Of a stretch of 25,906 nucleotides of DNA, positions 14,729 to 22,372 are shown piece after piece. Numbering within the stretch: position 1 is the stretch's first letter; each line of letters opens with the position of its first letter. Source of the stretch: a virus; IMG/VR virus record IMGVR_UViG_3300003650_000123, positions 1-25,906 of that record; one strand, 5' to 3'. The notes beneath the pieces were generated by a model. It ran no database searches, had not been told where the DNA came from, and was given only the letters and a program-made list of their open reading frames with translations. Position numbers and translations under genes: made by a program.

Positions 14729-15689
14729 AATAATTTACGTACCGTTAGAACACATTGATGGCAGATACACTGTACACATGGATCGTGACATTGAAGCTTA
14801 TTTGAATAGTACAAGCAGGGAGTTTGTGAAAATCATGCCGTTTGGTGGGGAGTCACCGCCACCACCTCCTGGCCAGTTCCTTAATGCCCCGTTTACGAGC
14901 AAATTTAAGGCATTACAGTTAGCTGAAATTTCCGGCATGTATGAGACGGGGCTAATAGAAAATGGTGATACTTTCTTCTTTAGTGATCTCTGGTTTCCGG
15001 GCATTGAATCTATTCCTTACATGAATTACTTTACAAAAACTGATGCTAAAATTACAGGCATAATTCACGCAGGTAGTTTTACTGATACTGACTTTGTACG
15101 GGATATGGAACGTTGGGCCAAGAACTTTGAGGATATTATTTTCGATATTAGCAGTAAGGTTTTTTGTGCTAGTAAATTCATTAGAAATGACATTATTAAG
15201 AAACGCATGATAGATCCTAGGAAGTTAATAGTAACCGGATTACCGGTAGATTACGCTGGTCTCGATCCGTACCTAGACAGAGATAAAGAAAACATTGTTA
15301 TATTTAATGGCAGGCTGTGTGACGAAAAACAGCCCTGGTTATTTGATGAATTAGAACGGAGACTTACTAACCGTACCTGGCACGCCCAGTGTATCAAAAC
15401 ACAAGATTTAAAGTTAAGCAGAACCGAGTACTATGAATTATTAGCCAAAAGTAAAGTTGTAGTAAGCTATGCCCTACAAGAAAATTTCGGGTTTGGTATA
15501 GCAGAAGCAGCGTATTTAGGTTGTACTCCTGTTATACCAAATCGATTAGTGTATCCTGAATTATATTCCAAAGAAAATTTGTTTGATACTTTTGAAGAGA
15601 GCGTTGATATGGTTTACAATGCCCTAACAAATTATAAGCAGAACCAATTCAAAATCAATACAGATTGTTTTGAAAAATGGTTCGATTAA
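14721..15689 (+). CDS. Glycosyltransferase, GT-B fold (GT4-like)
   Basis: A 322-residue sugar transferase. The C-terminal half shows NIVIFNGRLCDEKQP (start of the donor domain) and ENFGFGIAE, an EX7E motif, followed by AAYLGCTPVIPN, typical of GT-B retaining enzymes that use nucleotide sugars. The acceptor could be modified DNA bases, a virion protein or host surface sugar; none can be chosen. GTG 14721 is favoured over GTG 14706 and ATG 14709 because GGGGA (14711-14715) stands five bases before it, giving an eight-base overlap with the macro gene. A run of five prolines (near residue 45) is unusual. It is followed ten bases later by an epimerase gene, which may make its donor sugar. Confidence 0.75.
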   Translation: MSKIIYVPLEHIDGRYTVHMDRDIEAYLNSTSREFVKIMPFGGESPPPPPGQFLNAPFTSKFKALQLAEISGMYETGLIENGDTFFFSDLWFPGIESIPYMNYFTKTDAKITGIIHAGSFTDTDFVRDMERWAKNFEDIIFDISSKVFCASKFIRNDIIKKRMIDPRKLIVTGLPVDYAGLDPYLDRDKENIVIFNGRLCDEKQPWLFDELERRLTNRTWHAQCIKTQDLKLSRTEYYELLAKSKVVVSYALQENFGFGIAEAAYLGCTPVIPNRLVYPELYSKENLFDTFEESVDMVYNALTNYKQNQFKINTDCFEKWFD

Positions 15690-15699
15690 AGGCAACGAT

Positions 15700-16686
15700 A
15701 TGGAAAATGAAAAAACAGTTCTTGTTACGGGTGGTAGTGGATTTATAGGTGTAGAAACCTGCAGACAGTTAGTGGATGCCGGTTACGCTGTAATTAATAT
15801 TGATAAGAAAAAGAAAGAGATTGCCGGGGTAACCCAATATCCCTTTGATATTTCCAATTCCCAAGTAAAGGGCATTATTGCCTTAACTCGTCCAGACGCA
15901 ATTATACATCTTGCGGCCGAGCATGAAGTCGAACGCAGTGTTACTGAACCTAGTGATTATTATTGGAATAATGTAGCAAACACCATTGCGTTATTGAACC
16001 ACGCGGTTGAGGCAGGCGTTAAAAAGTTTATATTTGCGAGCTCAGGCAGCGTATACGGTAATAGAACTACGACTTTTGGTCCATGGGCCTATAGGAAGGC
16101 TCCTTTTTCAGAAAGAGAAAATCTTAACCCATTGTCTCCTTATAGCAAATCTAAGATGATTATTGAAGGCATATTGCCAGACTACGAAGCTGCGTATGGT
16201 ATGAAATTTGTTATTTTGCGGCACCATAATGTTGCCGGTGCGTCAAAGGACCTAAAGCACGGCTATGTACAAAAGCCAGCAAAAAACTTAATTCCATCTA
16301 TTTGTAAAGCCATTACGCATGATAAGACCTTGTCGGTTACTGGTAACGATTATGATACAAGCGATGGTACGTGCTCAAGAGATTATACACATTTGGTTGA
16401 TGCTGCACGGGCGCATCTGGACGCATTAACATATCTTGAAACTAAAAAGAGTGGCACGTTTAATATTGGTACTGGCCTCACTTATACTGTACTTCAAGTT
16501 TTTGATAAATTTGAAAAGGTTATACGTAAAAAGCCCAATTATGAAATAGTCGGAAGGCGCATTGGTGATCCTACCATTTCTTGCGCGGACATAGAAAAGG
16601 CGAAGACTGAATTAAGTTGGTTACCACAATACACAATCGATGACATAATTCTCGATGCGTATAATTGGGAGCTAAAACAAAAATGA
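15700..16686 (+). CDS. NAD-dependent epimerase/dehydratase (GalE-like)
   Basis: A 328-residue extended short-chain dehydrogenase. GGSGFIG (11-17) binds NAD, followed by LAAEHEVERSV, ASSGSVYG and the catalytic YSKSK (YxxxK). The layout matches UDP-glucose 4-epimerase and related nucleotide-sugar epimerases in length (about 330-340). The exact sugar is not readable. ATG 15700 is chosen because upstream in-frame codons fall within the glycosyltransferase gene. It follows the glycosyltransferase and overlaps the phosphoribosyltransferase (ATGA at 16683), suggesting a small sugar-nucleotide operon. Confidence 0.8.
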   Translation: MENEKTVLVTGGSGFIGVETCRQLVDAGYAVINIDKKKKEIAGVTQYPFDISNSQVKGIIALTRPDAIIHLAAEHEVERSVTEPSDYYWNNVANTIALLNHAVEAGVKKFIFASSGSVYGNRTTTFGPWAYRKAPFSERENLNPLSPYSKSKMIIEGILPDYEAAYGMKFVILRHHNVAGASKDLKHGYVQKPAKNLIPSICKAITHDKTLSVTGNDYDTSDGTCSRDYTHLVDAARAHLDALTYLETKKSGTFNIGTGLTYTVLQVFDKFEKVIRKKPNYEIVGRRIGDPTISCADIEKAKTELSWLPQYTIDDIILDAYNWELKQK

Positions 16687-17177
16687 CACATAAATTATTC
16701 TACACAAACGAAAACCTAAAAGGCGACCTTCTTGAGCTAACGAGGCAAATGGCAAATGACAATTTTCGGCCCGATATTATTATGGGGCCTGGGCGTGGTG
16801 GGTACGTACCCGGTGTTATGCTCAGCCACTTTTATGGCGTACCGTTTAGGGGATTCGAGTGGCAGACTCGAGATGGTAGTGTGCGCGACGCTAACGTGGT
16901 TTATAATATAGTATCTGACGCTATGACAACAAGTCACCGCGTAAACATTTTATTAGTTGACGATATAAACGACACTGGTACTACATTAATCGGTATAGTA
17001 ACCGAGGTTTTTAAACCGATTGGTGAATTTATCTACACGGGACAATTTAAAGTTGCCACGTTGTTTAACAAAGAGCAAAGCAATTTTAAAGGGGTTGATT
17101 TTACTGCGAGAACACTAACAATAGATGACGATCCCTGGATTATCTTTCCATACGAAAATTGGTGGAATGTTCAATAA
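16683..17177 (+). CDS. Phosphoribosyltransferase (type I, purine-like)
   Basis: A 164-residue type I phosphoribosyltransferase. The PRPP loop is ILLVDDINDTGTTL (89-102). PDIIMGPGRGGYVPG (30-44) is the pyrophosphate-binding region of hypoxanthine/xanthine-type enzymes. It would transfer phosphoribose from PRPP to a base, such as a purine or an unusual base. Since the neighbouring genes make or insert 7-deazaguanines, a role in salvage of modified bases is possible, but ordinary purine salvage is as likely. The ATG at 16683 overlaps the epimerase stop. A promoter and leaderless-looking gene follow. Confidence 0.75.
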   Translation: MTHKLFYTNENLKGDLLELTRQMANDNFRPDIIMGPGRGGYVPGVMLSHFYGVPFRGFEWQTRDGSVRDANVVYNIVSDAMTTSHRVNILLVDDINDTGTTLIGIVTEVFKPIGEFIYTGQFKVATLFNKEQSNFKGVDFTARTLTIDDDPWIIFPYENWWNVQ

Positions 17178-17182
17178 AAGGC

Positions 17183-17210
17183 TAGACAAACTGAAAAAAG
17201 GTGCTATAAT
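17183..17210 (+). promoter_or_regulatory. Sigma70-type promoter, extended -10
   Basis: TAGACA at 17183-17188, 16-base spacer, TATAAT at 17205-17210 with GTGC before it. The predicted start, seven bases past the -10, is the A of ATG 17217: a second probable leaderless transcript. Confidence 0.75.
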
Positions 17211-17216
17211 ATGACA

Positions 17217-17402
17217 ATGAATAGAACAAGTGAAATAGTAATCACCAAAACAGACCTAGGAGAGGAACTGTACTCGGTTCTTATGTACGAAGATGGTAAA
17301 CTGGTCGAGCATAGGACATTGCCGGGCAAAAATATTTACTATGCGGGAGATCTTATGGAGAACTGGGAAACCGGTATAATTAAAACAGTGAAGACGGTAT
17401 GA
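17217..17402 (+). CDS. Hypothetical 61-residue protein
   Basis: A small protein beginning MNRTSEIVITKTDLGEEL, with regular polar/hydrophobic alternation that suggests a small beta sheet. No family is recognised. An in-frame ATG also exists at 17211, but it directly follows the -10 hexamer and would lie upstream of the expected transcript start, so 17217 is used. There is no Shine-Dalgarno sequence. Its stop overlaps the ATG of folE (17399), making it the first gene of the folE-queE operon. Confidence 0.6.
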   Translation: MNRTSEIVITKTDLGEELYSVLMYEDGKLVEHRTLPGKNIYYAGDLMENWETGIIKTVKTV

Positions 17403-18088
17403 AAGATAAATTAATGTCTGAAGTAATTAGAGAGCGGTTAATACTTGCTGGCAAAAGGTTTCACAGTAACGATAACATTAGTGACTATATCGTGGAAGGT
17501 GATCTTGACAAGTTGCAGGGTGAGTTGCAAGAGGCGTTCCAAGAAGTTCTATCGCGATTAGTTATTGACACCGACAATGATCACAACACAAACGAAACTG
17601 CCAAGCGTGTAGCCAAAATGTTTATACGTGAGACTTTTGGTGGTCGATATGTTGCTGCCCCTCGGATAACCAGCTTTCCGAATATAGGATATACTGGACT
17701 ATACATGAGCGGTCCGATTAGTGTCCGCAGTACTTGTGCGCACCACTTTCAAAATATTGTTGGTAGTTGTTGGGTGGGGATTATGCCACAGACCGAGGTT
17801 ATCGGTCTAAGTAAATTTAATCGCATCATACGGCACATCGCAGAACGTCCACAAATTCAAGAAGAAATGACTACACAAATTGCCGACTCTCTCAAATTAT
17901 ACGCAAAAACCGAGCACGTGGCTGTTGTGCTTAAAGCAGAGCACCACTGTATGACAATGCGGGGAGTTCGTGAGCATGAGAGCGATATGACCACTGCTAT
18001 CATGCTCGGTGCGTTCCAGACGGACCCAGCACTTAAGGCAGAGTTTTATAATATTCTACACACAATGAAGGGACACAGCGGGCACTAA
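17399..18088 (+). CDS. folE: GTP cyclohydrolase I
   Basis: Converts GTP to dihydroneopterin triphosphate, the first step toward both folate and 7-deazaguanines. The 229-residue protein shows the zinc and catalytic motifs STCAHHF (C113, H115, H116) and EHHCMTMRGV (C184), plus VIGLSKFNRI and the ERPQIQE stretch typical of FolE. Length matches bacterial enzymes (about 220). The start overlaps the preceding stop by four bases. Because queE follows two genes later and a DpdA-like gene is upstream, its product is probably used for queuosine-type base synthesis rather than folate. The three zinc ligands are intact. Confidence 0.93.
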   Translation: MKDKLMSEVIRERLILAGKRFHSNDNISDYIVEGDLDKLQGELQEAFQEVLSRLVIDTDNDHNTNETAKRVAKMFIRETFGGRYVAAPRITSFPNIGYTGLYMSGPISVRSTCAHHFQNIVGSCWVGIMPQTEVIGLSKFNRIIRHIAERPQIQEEMTTQIADSLKLYAKTEHVAVVLKAEHHCMTMRGVREHESDMTTAIMLGAFQTDPALKAEFYNILHTMKGHSGH

Positions 18089-18089
18089 C

Positions 18090-18605
18090 ATGATCGGGAC
18101 CAGGGGCGAGGAACCAAAAGTAATAGTTCTAGAACCACACGGCATACCAATTCAAGATATTGCCGATGCAATTACATCTGATCACGATATGAAGTGGTTA
18201 CTCTCGAGATTCTTAGTAACCGAAGAGGAAGTATTTGAGGTTATCGACGCTGCTGCTGGATTTCTTCACACCTGGGAAAACTGCATTACTCTTAAAAATC
18301 TCGGTGATTTGGAAAATATTGATCTTGAAGCTGAACACGTCAACAGCACAATGTTTTTTAATATTTTAAGTTACGGTCGTGTACAGAAAAAGACATCAAA
18401 TTTTGTTGAGTTGTTTAGACTTGGGTTGGTTGCTCTTATTGAAGATATTTACACTGATATTGGCAATGATAGTGAAGATTTTAAGCAGAGCGATGTTCAT
18501 CTTGCATTATATGGCGCTCTTTTAGAAACGATAGGTGATGTAAACCCGCTTGAGGTAATGGAACAACTGACGCTAAGTGAAGAGCAACGAAATGGAAATA
18601 ATTAA
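18090..18605 (+). CDS. Hypothetical acidic protein between folE and queE
   Basis: A 171-residue, acidic, mostly helical protein with no recognised family, signal peptide or membrane segment. The first 20 residues (EEPKVIVLEPHGIPIQDI) look like a beta strand and turn leading into helices. Its ATG lies one base after the folE stop and it ends three bases before the queE start, so it is firmly inside the folE-queE operon. A helper role in the same pathway is only an inference from position. Confidence 0.65.
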   Translation: MIGTRGEEPKVIVLEPHGIPIQDIADAITSDHDMKWLLSRFLVTEEEVFEVIDAAAGFLHTWENCITLKNLGDLENIDLEAEHVNSTMFFNILSYGRVQKKTSNFVELFRLGLVALIEDIYTDIGNDSEDFKQSDVHLALYGALLETIGDVNPLEVMEQLTLSEEQRNGNN

Positions 18606-18608
18606 ATC

Positions 18609-19502
18609 ATGAAGTTACGATACGCGGAAAAATTCCTCTCGATTCAAGGCGAGGCACGATTTGTTGGAGTTCCTAGTATATTTTTACGCACCTTCGGCTG
18701 TAATTTTTCTTGTTCGGGCTTTGGCCAGCCACGCGGAGGCCCATATCTCGCCACAGATCAAATGCCATACATGCTTGATCCGCGTGCCGACAAAAATCAT
18801 CCAGAGGCATATAAATCTATTTCAGAATTACCAGTAACGTTAGTTGGATGCGACAGCTCTGCAAGTTGGGCAATGAAATATAAACACCTGCAACATACCG
18901 AGACCGTGGACGAGGTGTTTGAGGGGATACTAGCTATCCTCCCAAATAGATCTTTTACTGGAAAAAACAATCAGGACATACACCTAGTCCTTACTGGTGG
19001 TGAGCCGCTGTTGGGGTGGCAAAAACTTTGGCCAGAGTTGCTGTCTAAATGTTATTCAGCCGGGTTACGAAATCTTACGTTTGAGACAAACGGCACACAG
19101 GTAATTATTCCAGAGTTGATTGAATTCTTTAATGAGTGTGCCGAAGGACAGAAAATACATGTAACCTGGAGCACTTCACCAAAGCTTACGATTAGTGGTG
19201 AGGAAAAGAGTGAGGCATTGAGGCCAGAGGCACTCCTAAGCATGAACAAGGTGAAAAACAGCTATCTATATAACAAGTTTGTAGTCAGAGACGAAATAGA
19301 TTTTAAAGAGGTCGACTTGTTTGTTAAAACATACTTAGATAATAAAGTAAAAATTGATGCAGTTTATTGTATGCCCGAAGGAGCGACTGAAGGTCAATTG
19401 GCATTAACAGAAGTTGATGTAGCAGAAGAGTGTATGAGAACAGGGTATAAATTTAGTCCAAGACTTCATTGCCAGCTTTTTGAAAATAGATGGGGAACGT
19501 AG
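18609..19502 (+). CDS. queE: 7-carboxy-7-deazaguanine synthase (radical SAM)
   Basis: QueE converts 6-carboxytetrahydropterin to 7-carboxy-7-deazaguanine using a 4Fe-4S cluster and SAM. The 297-residue protein begins with KFLSIQGEARFVGVPSIFLR, the standard QueE opening. LTGGEPLLGW is the SAM-binding GGEP motif, and the end (SPRLHCQLFENRWGT) matches QueE C-termini. The cluster motif is unusual: C31 and C35 are CxxxC, but the third Cys is displaced to C81 in VGCDSSASW, which resembles the CDTxYAW that normally follows the second Cys closely. An insertion of about 45 residues thus lies inside the cluster loop. The enzyme is longer than typical QueE (about 210-240). It sits with folE and, further up, QueD-like and DpdA-like genes; ccmE starts directly after its stop. 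Confidence 0.88.
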   Translation: MKLRYAEKFLSIQGEARFVGVPSIFLRTFGCNFSCSGFGQPRGGPYLATDQMPYMLDPRADKNHPEAYKSISELPVTLVGCDSSASWAMKYKHLQHTETVDEVFEGILAILPNRSFTGKNNQDIHLVLTGGEPLLGWQKLWPELLSKCYSAGLRNLTFETNGTQVIIPELIEFFNECAEGQKIHVTWSTSPKLTISGEEKSEALRPEALLSMNKVKNSYLYNKFVVRDEIDFKEVDLFVKTYLDNKVKIDAVYCMPEGATEGQLALTEVDVAEECMRTGYKFSPRLHCQLFENRWGT

Positions 19503-19943
19503 GTGGAAGCACATCGTCGTAAAAGATTATCAATAATCGTTTTTATCGCTGCTGGTTTATCCGTCGCGATAGGCCTGGCATTGTTTGCCCTGCGGCAGAA
19601 TATCAGTTTATTTTTCACTCCCACGCAAATTGCCATGGGCGAAGTTTCCAGTGGGCAACGCATTCGTGTTGGCGGTATGGTGAAAGAGGGTTCGGTGCAG
19701 AGTCAGGGAGATTCACTGGAAGTGCGCTTCATGGCCACTGATTACGCCAATGATGTGCCAATACATTACGTAGGCATACTGCCGGACTTGTTTCGCGAAG
19801 GGCAGGGCATAGTCGTGGAGGGTAGCGTGGATGGCAGTGGTATATTCCAGGCTTCACGAGTGCTGGCCAAGCATGACGAAAATTATATGTCCCCCGAAGT
19901 CAAGGCGGCGCTCGGTGCTGCACAGCGTTCTATAAATAATTAA
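19503..19943 (+). CDS. ccmE: Cytochrome c maturation haem chaperone CcmE
   Basis: CcmE carries haem covalently in the periplasm and hands it to CcmF/H for attachment to c-type cytochromes. The 146-residue protein is complete: a short basic N-terminus (HRRKRL), one membrane anchor (about 10-30), then a beta-barrel domain with [11 protein letters not shown] and [22 protein letters not shown] carries the haem-binding His (H124) and Tyr (Y128) with the spacing of E. coli CcmE H130/Y134. GTG 19503 directly follows the queE stop; GGGGA at 19493-19497 serves as binding site. Composition is more GC-rich than its neighbours and CTG is about half of the Leu codons, which suggests recent capture from a host. 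No other ccm genes are visible, so it would have to work with the host CcmABCD and CcmFH. Confidence 0.93.
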   Translation: MEAHRRKRLSIIVFIAAGLSVAIGLALFALRQNISLFFTPTQIAMGEVSSGQRIRVGGMVKEGSVQSQGDSLEVRFMATDYANDVPIHYVGILPDLFREGQGIVVEGSVDGSGIFQASRVLAKHDENYMSPEVKAALGAAQRSINN

Positions 19944-19963
19944 GTATTTAACAAAGGAAAATA

Positions 19964-20488
19964 ATGAAAATTAAAAGATGGATACCATTTACCTGGATGC
20001 CTGCATCCTGGGGATTAAAGGGGAAGATTAAAAAGCAAGCTGAGACTTCTTATTATTGGGACGGGTTAGATCTTGAGAGAGAGCTAGCGTTACTAGATAC
20101 TAATACTGAGTTAGAACGAGAAATAATTAACATCGGTAGCAAATACAAAACAGGGACGATAGCAAAAACAGAACACGATAAGTTAATTGCCGATTTAAAA
20201 AAGGAACCATGGGTGGGAGTTCCTAATTTGGAAATTGACCCAGAGCACCCGTCGCAGGGCGCGTTTGAGTTAGATTGGAATTCATACTTCATTGAAATGT
20301 TACAAGAGAATGGCTACGTTGGACAAAATGACGAAACTATCATTAACACGTGGTTCAACGATGTTTGTAAAACAGTCTTAACACAAGAAGCAGCAGACCA
20401 AGACTATGGGTTAGAAAATACAGAGGAGCGGCCGGATGTCATCAGGACCACAAAGCCTAGAGCAACGGACAAAAATAAAACTAGTTAA
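19964..20488 (+). CDS. Hypothetical phage protein
   Basis: A 174-residue protein beginning MKIKRWIPFTWMPASWGLKG, an N-terminus that I have the impression recurs in T4-type phages without known function. The middle is helical and charged (LERELALLDTNTELEREI), with a conserved-looking KYKTGTIAKTEHDKLI. The tail is polar. There is no signal peptide. AAAGGAAAATAATG gives a good start. It overlaps the next gene by about 50 bases. Confidence 0.6.
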   Translation: MKIKRWIPFTWMPASWGLKGKIKKQAETSYYWDGLDLERELALLDTNTELEREIINIGSKYKTGTIAKTEHDKLIADLKKEPWVGVPNLEIDPEHPSQGAFELDWNSYFIEMLQENGYVGQNDETIINTWFNDVCKTVLTQEAADQDYGLENTEERPDVIRTTKPRATDKNKTS

Positions 20489-20675
20489 ACTAGTCAATGC
20501 GTTACAGCCAATCATCAATACCCAAATAGCAGATTTTGAGGACGATGAGATCACAAATGTATTGAACAATTTTAGGCAATTCTTGGCACTTGATTTAGTC
20601 AGGGATTTTGAGAAGCGGAAAGAAAAGAATCTTAAAGAAAGTCCGTTCGACGCAATAATCAACGATATTTTATAG
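20436..20675 (+). CDS. Hypothetical small helical protein
   Basis: A 79-residue, helix-rich, charged protein (LVKLVNALQPIINTQIADFEDDEI, then LVRDFEKRKEKNL). Function is unknown. GAGGAG at about 20424-20429 before ATG 20436 supports the start, although the gene overlaps the end of the previous one in another frame by 53 bases, which is long for this window. Both frames look protein-like, so a true overlap is plausible. Confidence 0.55.
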   Translation: MSSGPQSLEQRTKIKLVKLVNALQPIINTQIADFEDDEITNVLNNFRQFLALDLVRDFEKRKEKNLKESPFDAIINDIL

Positions 20676-20703
20676 GTTGTTGATTTATACGACAGTAAGG
20701 TGC

Positions 20704-20731
20704 TTGACTAATCTAATATTCGTGTTATTAT
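20704..20731 (+). promoter_or_regulatory. Sigma70-type promoter, extended -10
   Basis: TTGACT at 20704-20709, 16-base spacer, TATTAT at 20726-20731 preceded by TGT. A short leader holds GGAG (20742-20745) before ATG 20754. Confidence 0.75.
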
Positions 20732-20753
20732 AGTGTATAGTGGAGATTTATAA

Positions 20754-21002
20754 ATGGTAGATAAGATTGAAGCTGTCGATTTTTTAGGGGAAGACCTCGA
20801 AGTCGGACAACGTGTAGTGTTTATGCCGCCGTATCGCAGGTCGATGGCGTGGGGAACCGTTAAAAGAATTACCCCACAGACTGTTAGGATAATTTACGGC
20901 ATGGCTAACAAAGAGTGTAATAGAACCCAGAAAGAAGTAATCGTATTAAGTGAGGAACAACTTGGGCTCCTTGCTGCGATGAGATTATCCGGTCGAAAAT
21001 AA
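20754..21002 (+). CDS. Hypothetical small beta-barrel-like protein
   Basis: An 82-residue protein. VGQRVVFMPPYRRSMAWGTVKRITPQTVRIIYG, read in pieces, has the strand-turn-strand rhythm of small KOW/SH3-like barrels (a V-G-x-x-V start, then W-G-x-V). The C-terminus is a short helix (SEEQLGLLAAMRL). A nucleic-acid or protein-binding role is possible but unproven. It is a single-gene unit behind its own sigma70-type promoter and followed by a late-type element. Confidence 0.65.
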   Translation: MVDKIEAVDFLGEDLEVGQRVVFMPPYRRSMAWGTVKRITPQTVRIIYGMANKECNRTQKEVIVLSEEQLGLLAAMRLSGRK

Positions 21003-21006
21003 CACC

Positions 21007-21013
21007 ATAAATA
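21007..21013 (+). promoter_or_regulatory. T4-type late promoter element (CATAAATA)
   Basis: ATAAATA lies just after the preceding stop, upstream of a tiny open frame (21094) and the virion-like fusion gene (21152). The intervening leader (about 130 bases) contains a GATAGG/CCTATC pair that could form a long-loop hairpin. Confidence 0.5.
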
Positions 21014-21093
21014 ATATCATGGGGCGGATAGGATGTTACACTAACCATTGCCCTATCTAAAAGAAGAAATTACAAGTATTAGGAAATACATAT

Positions 21094-21138
21094 ATGCAAT
21101 TAACTGGTCAAGCAAAATCAGTAACAGCCGGATTTTAA
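21094..21138 (+). CDS. Possible 14-residue peptide
   Basis: ATG 21094 follows TTAGGAAATACATAT, a usable ribosome binding site, and encodes MQLTGQAKSVTAGF before TAA. The next gene begins 13 bases later with its own GAGG. It could be a leader peptide, or the surviving start of a degraded virion gene. Support is weak. Confidence 0.3.
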   Translation: MQLTGQAKSVTAGF

Positions 21139-21151
21139 TAGAGGATTATAA

Positions 21152-22357
21152 ATGTTAGCTAATGGCATAAAAGAAACGACAACCACAACCGGTACAGACA
21201 CAGTTACGTTATCAGCAGTAATTGGTTTTACTCGTTTCGCCAATGCTTTTGCCAATGGTCTATCTGCATCTTATGTCATTTGCAGTGGTAATAATTGGGA
21301 ATGGGGAATTGGTACAGTAGGTGCTGGAAATACATTAGCCAGAACCGTCATTACTGCAACATTAGTGGCTGGAACTTATACTGCATCTGGCGCTACCGCC
21401 ATTACTCTGTCTGGCACCTCTAATGTAATTAGTGTTGGCCATACAGGCACGCATGCCGTGCCTCGTAGTGTGCCTGTTTATATAACCAGAATTCTTGGGG
21501 CATTAGGAAGGGTTCAAGATAGTGTCTCCAGTATTGGTAGAACCATATTCAGGTATGGCTGGATCACAGCTAGAGTTTCCATGACCAACCTAGTTTCAAA
21601 TACAGGTGTAGTTTCGACTGATACACCAGGTATAGAGTCCAAGGAAGGCATTACTGCTTCAACAAGGGAGTTATTAACACACGCGCAAGTAGCACTACCA
21701 GGGCAATCGGTATCGGTAGAACAAGGTTTAATTCTTGCCCAAGAAGATCAGCCATTAACAGTCGTACGTACCCATTCTGAAGAATTTATAAAATATGAAG
21801 CTGACTACAGGGTGTTTCTAGATGTCATCAGTAATACAAATGAGGAGGCGTTCGAGAACATGGGGGATAATGCACCCTCTGGTTTTCTGTATATTGTCAA
21901 AAATAATTGGCGTTGGACCAAGGATTCCGGCCAAATTTCATTGCTTTATTCTGGAACGAATATCGTTGGCGTGAGTGCTGTTGAGCAATCTACGTTATCA
22001 GATAGGATAGGATCAGTCGGCCGTCATTGGATATCGTCAGCGTATAGGGGTAAATATAGTGATGGATCAATGGCTCTGCTAGAAAGCGGTATACAGTGGT
22101 GTAAAGATAATGGCAAAGCGGGAATGGTAATAACATTTAACGACTATAATAAACCACTATTTGATCTAATATCTAGGGAGAAAAAAGGGCCATATCCCAG
22201 GTGGAACGATTGGTGGGCAGATTGGATTCCATTACCTCGTGTGGTTCTCGTACTGGGTGTTTTACAATGGGCACTCTTGAAACCATTGATACCGGTTAAC
22301 GAGTTATTACCGATATTATCTGAAATTGATAAGAATTATGGCGTCGATAGTGTATAA
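21152..22357 (+). CDS. Fusion of a virion-type N-terminal module and a GNAT-like acetyltransferase
   Basis: A 401-residue chimeric protein. Residues 1-100 (start MLANGIKETT, then NNWEWGIGTVGAGNTLART) are a repetitive Thr/Gly/Ala-rich module of the kind found in phage tail or baseplate proteins. Residues 100-230 are unrecognised. From about 255, QISLLYSGTNIVGVSAVE, RHWISSAYRGK and IQWCKDNGKAGMVITFN follow the order of GNAT N-acetyltransferases: a beta strand, an acetyl-CoA loop near YRGK, then strand and helix. In this combination the enzyme may be carried in the virion or displayed on it, modifying a host or phage component. Both assignments are by pattern, and the GNAT part lacks a textbook Q/RxxGxG/A. 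A small inverted repeat lies at the first module boundary. It ends next to a late-type element. Confidence 0.55.
   Translation: MLANGIKETTTTTGTDTVTLSAVIGFTRFANAFANGLSASYVICSGNNWEWGIGTVGAGNTLARTVITATLVAGTYTASGATAITLSGTSNVISVGHTGTHAVPRSVPVYITRILGALGRVQDSVSSIGRTIFRYGWITARVSMTNLVSNTGVVSTDTPGIESKEGITASTRELLTHAQVALPGQSVSVEQGLILAQEDQPLTVVRTHSEEFIKYEADYRVFLDVISNTNEEAFENMGDNAPSGFLYIVKNNWRWTKDSGQISLLYSGTNIVGVSAVEQSTLSDRIGSVGRHWISSAYRGKYSDGSMALLESGIQWCKDNGKAGMVITFNDYNKPLFDLISREKKGPYPRWNDWWADWIPLPRVVLVLGVLQWALLKPLIPVNELLPILSEIDKNYGVDSV
21446..21462 (+). repeat. Inverted repeat inside the fusion gene
   Basis: GGCAC (21446-21450) and GTGCC (21458-21462) flank GCATGCC. The repeat lies in codons 99-104, at the change from the virion-type module to the rest of the protein. 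It may mark a recombination point, or be coding chance. Confidence 0.35.
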
Positions 22358-22363
22358 TAAATA
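22357..22363 (+). promoter_or_regulatory. Possible late promoter element (AATAAATAC)
   Basis: ATAAATA overlaps the stop of the fusion gene and lies just upstream of a sigma70-type promoter, the same late-plus-sigma70 pairing seen before the DsbA-like gene at 7721/7758. Confidence 0.4.
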
Positions 22364-22372
22364 CATTTTCTC

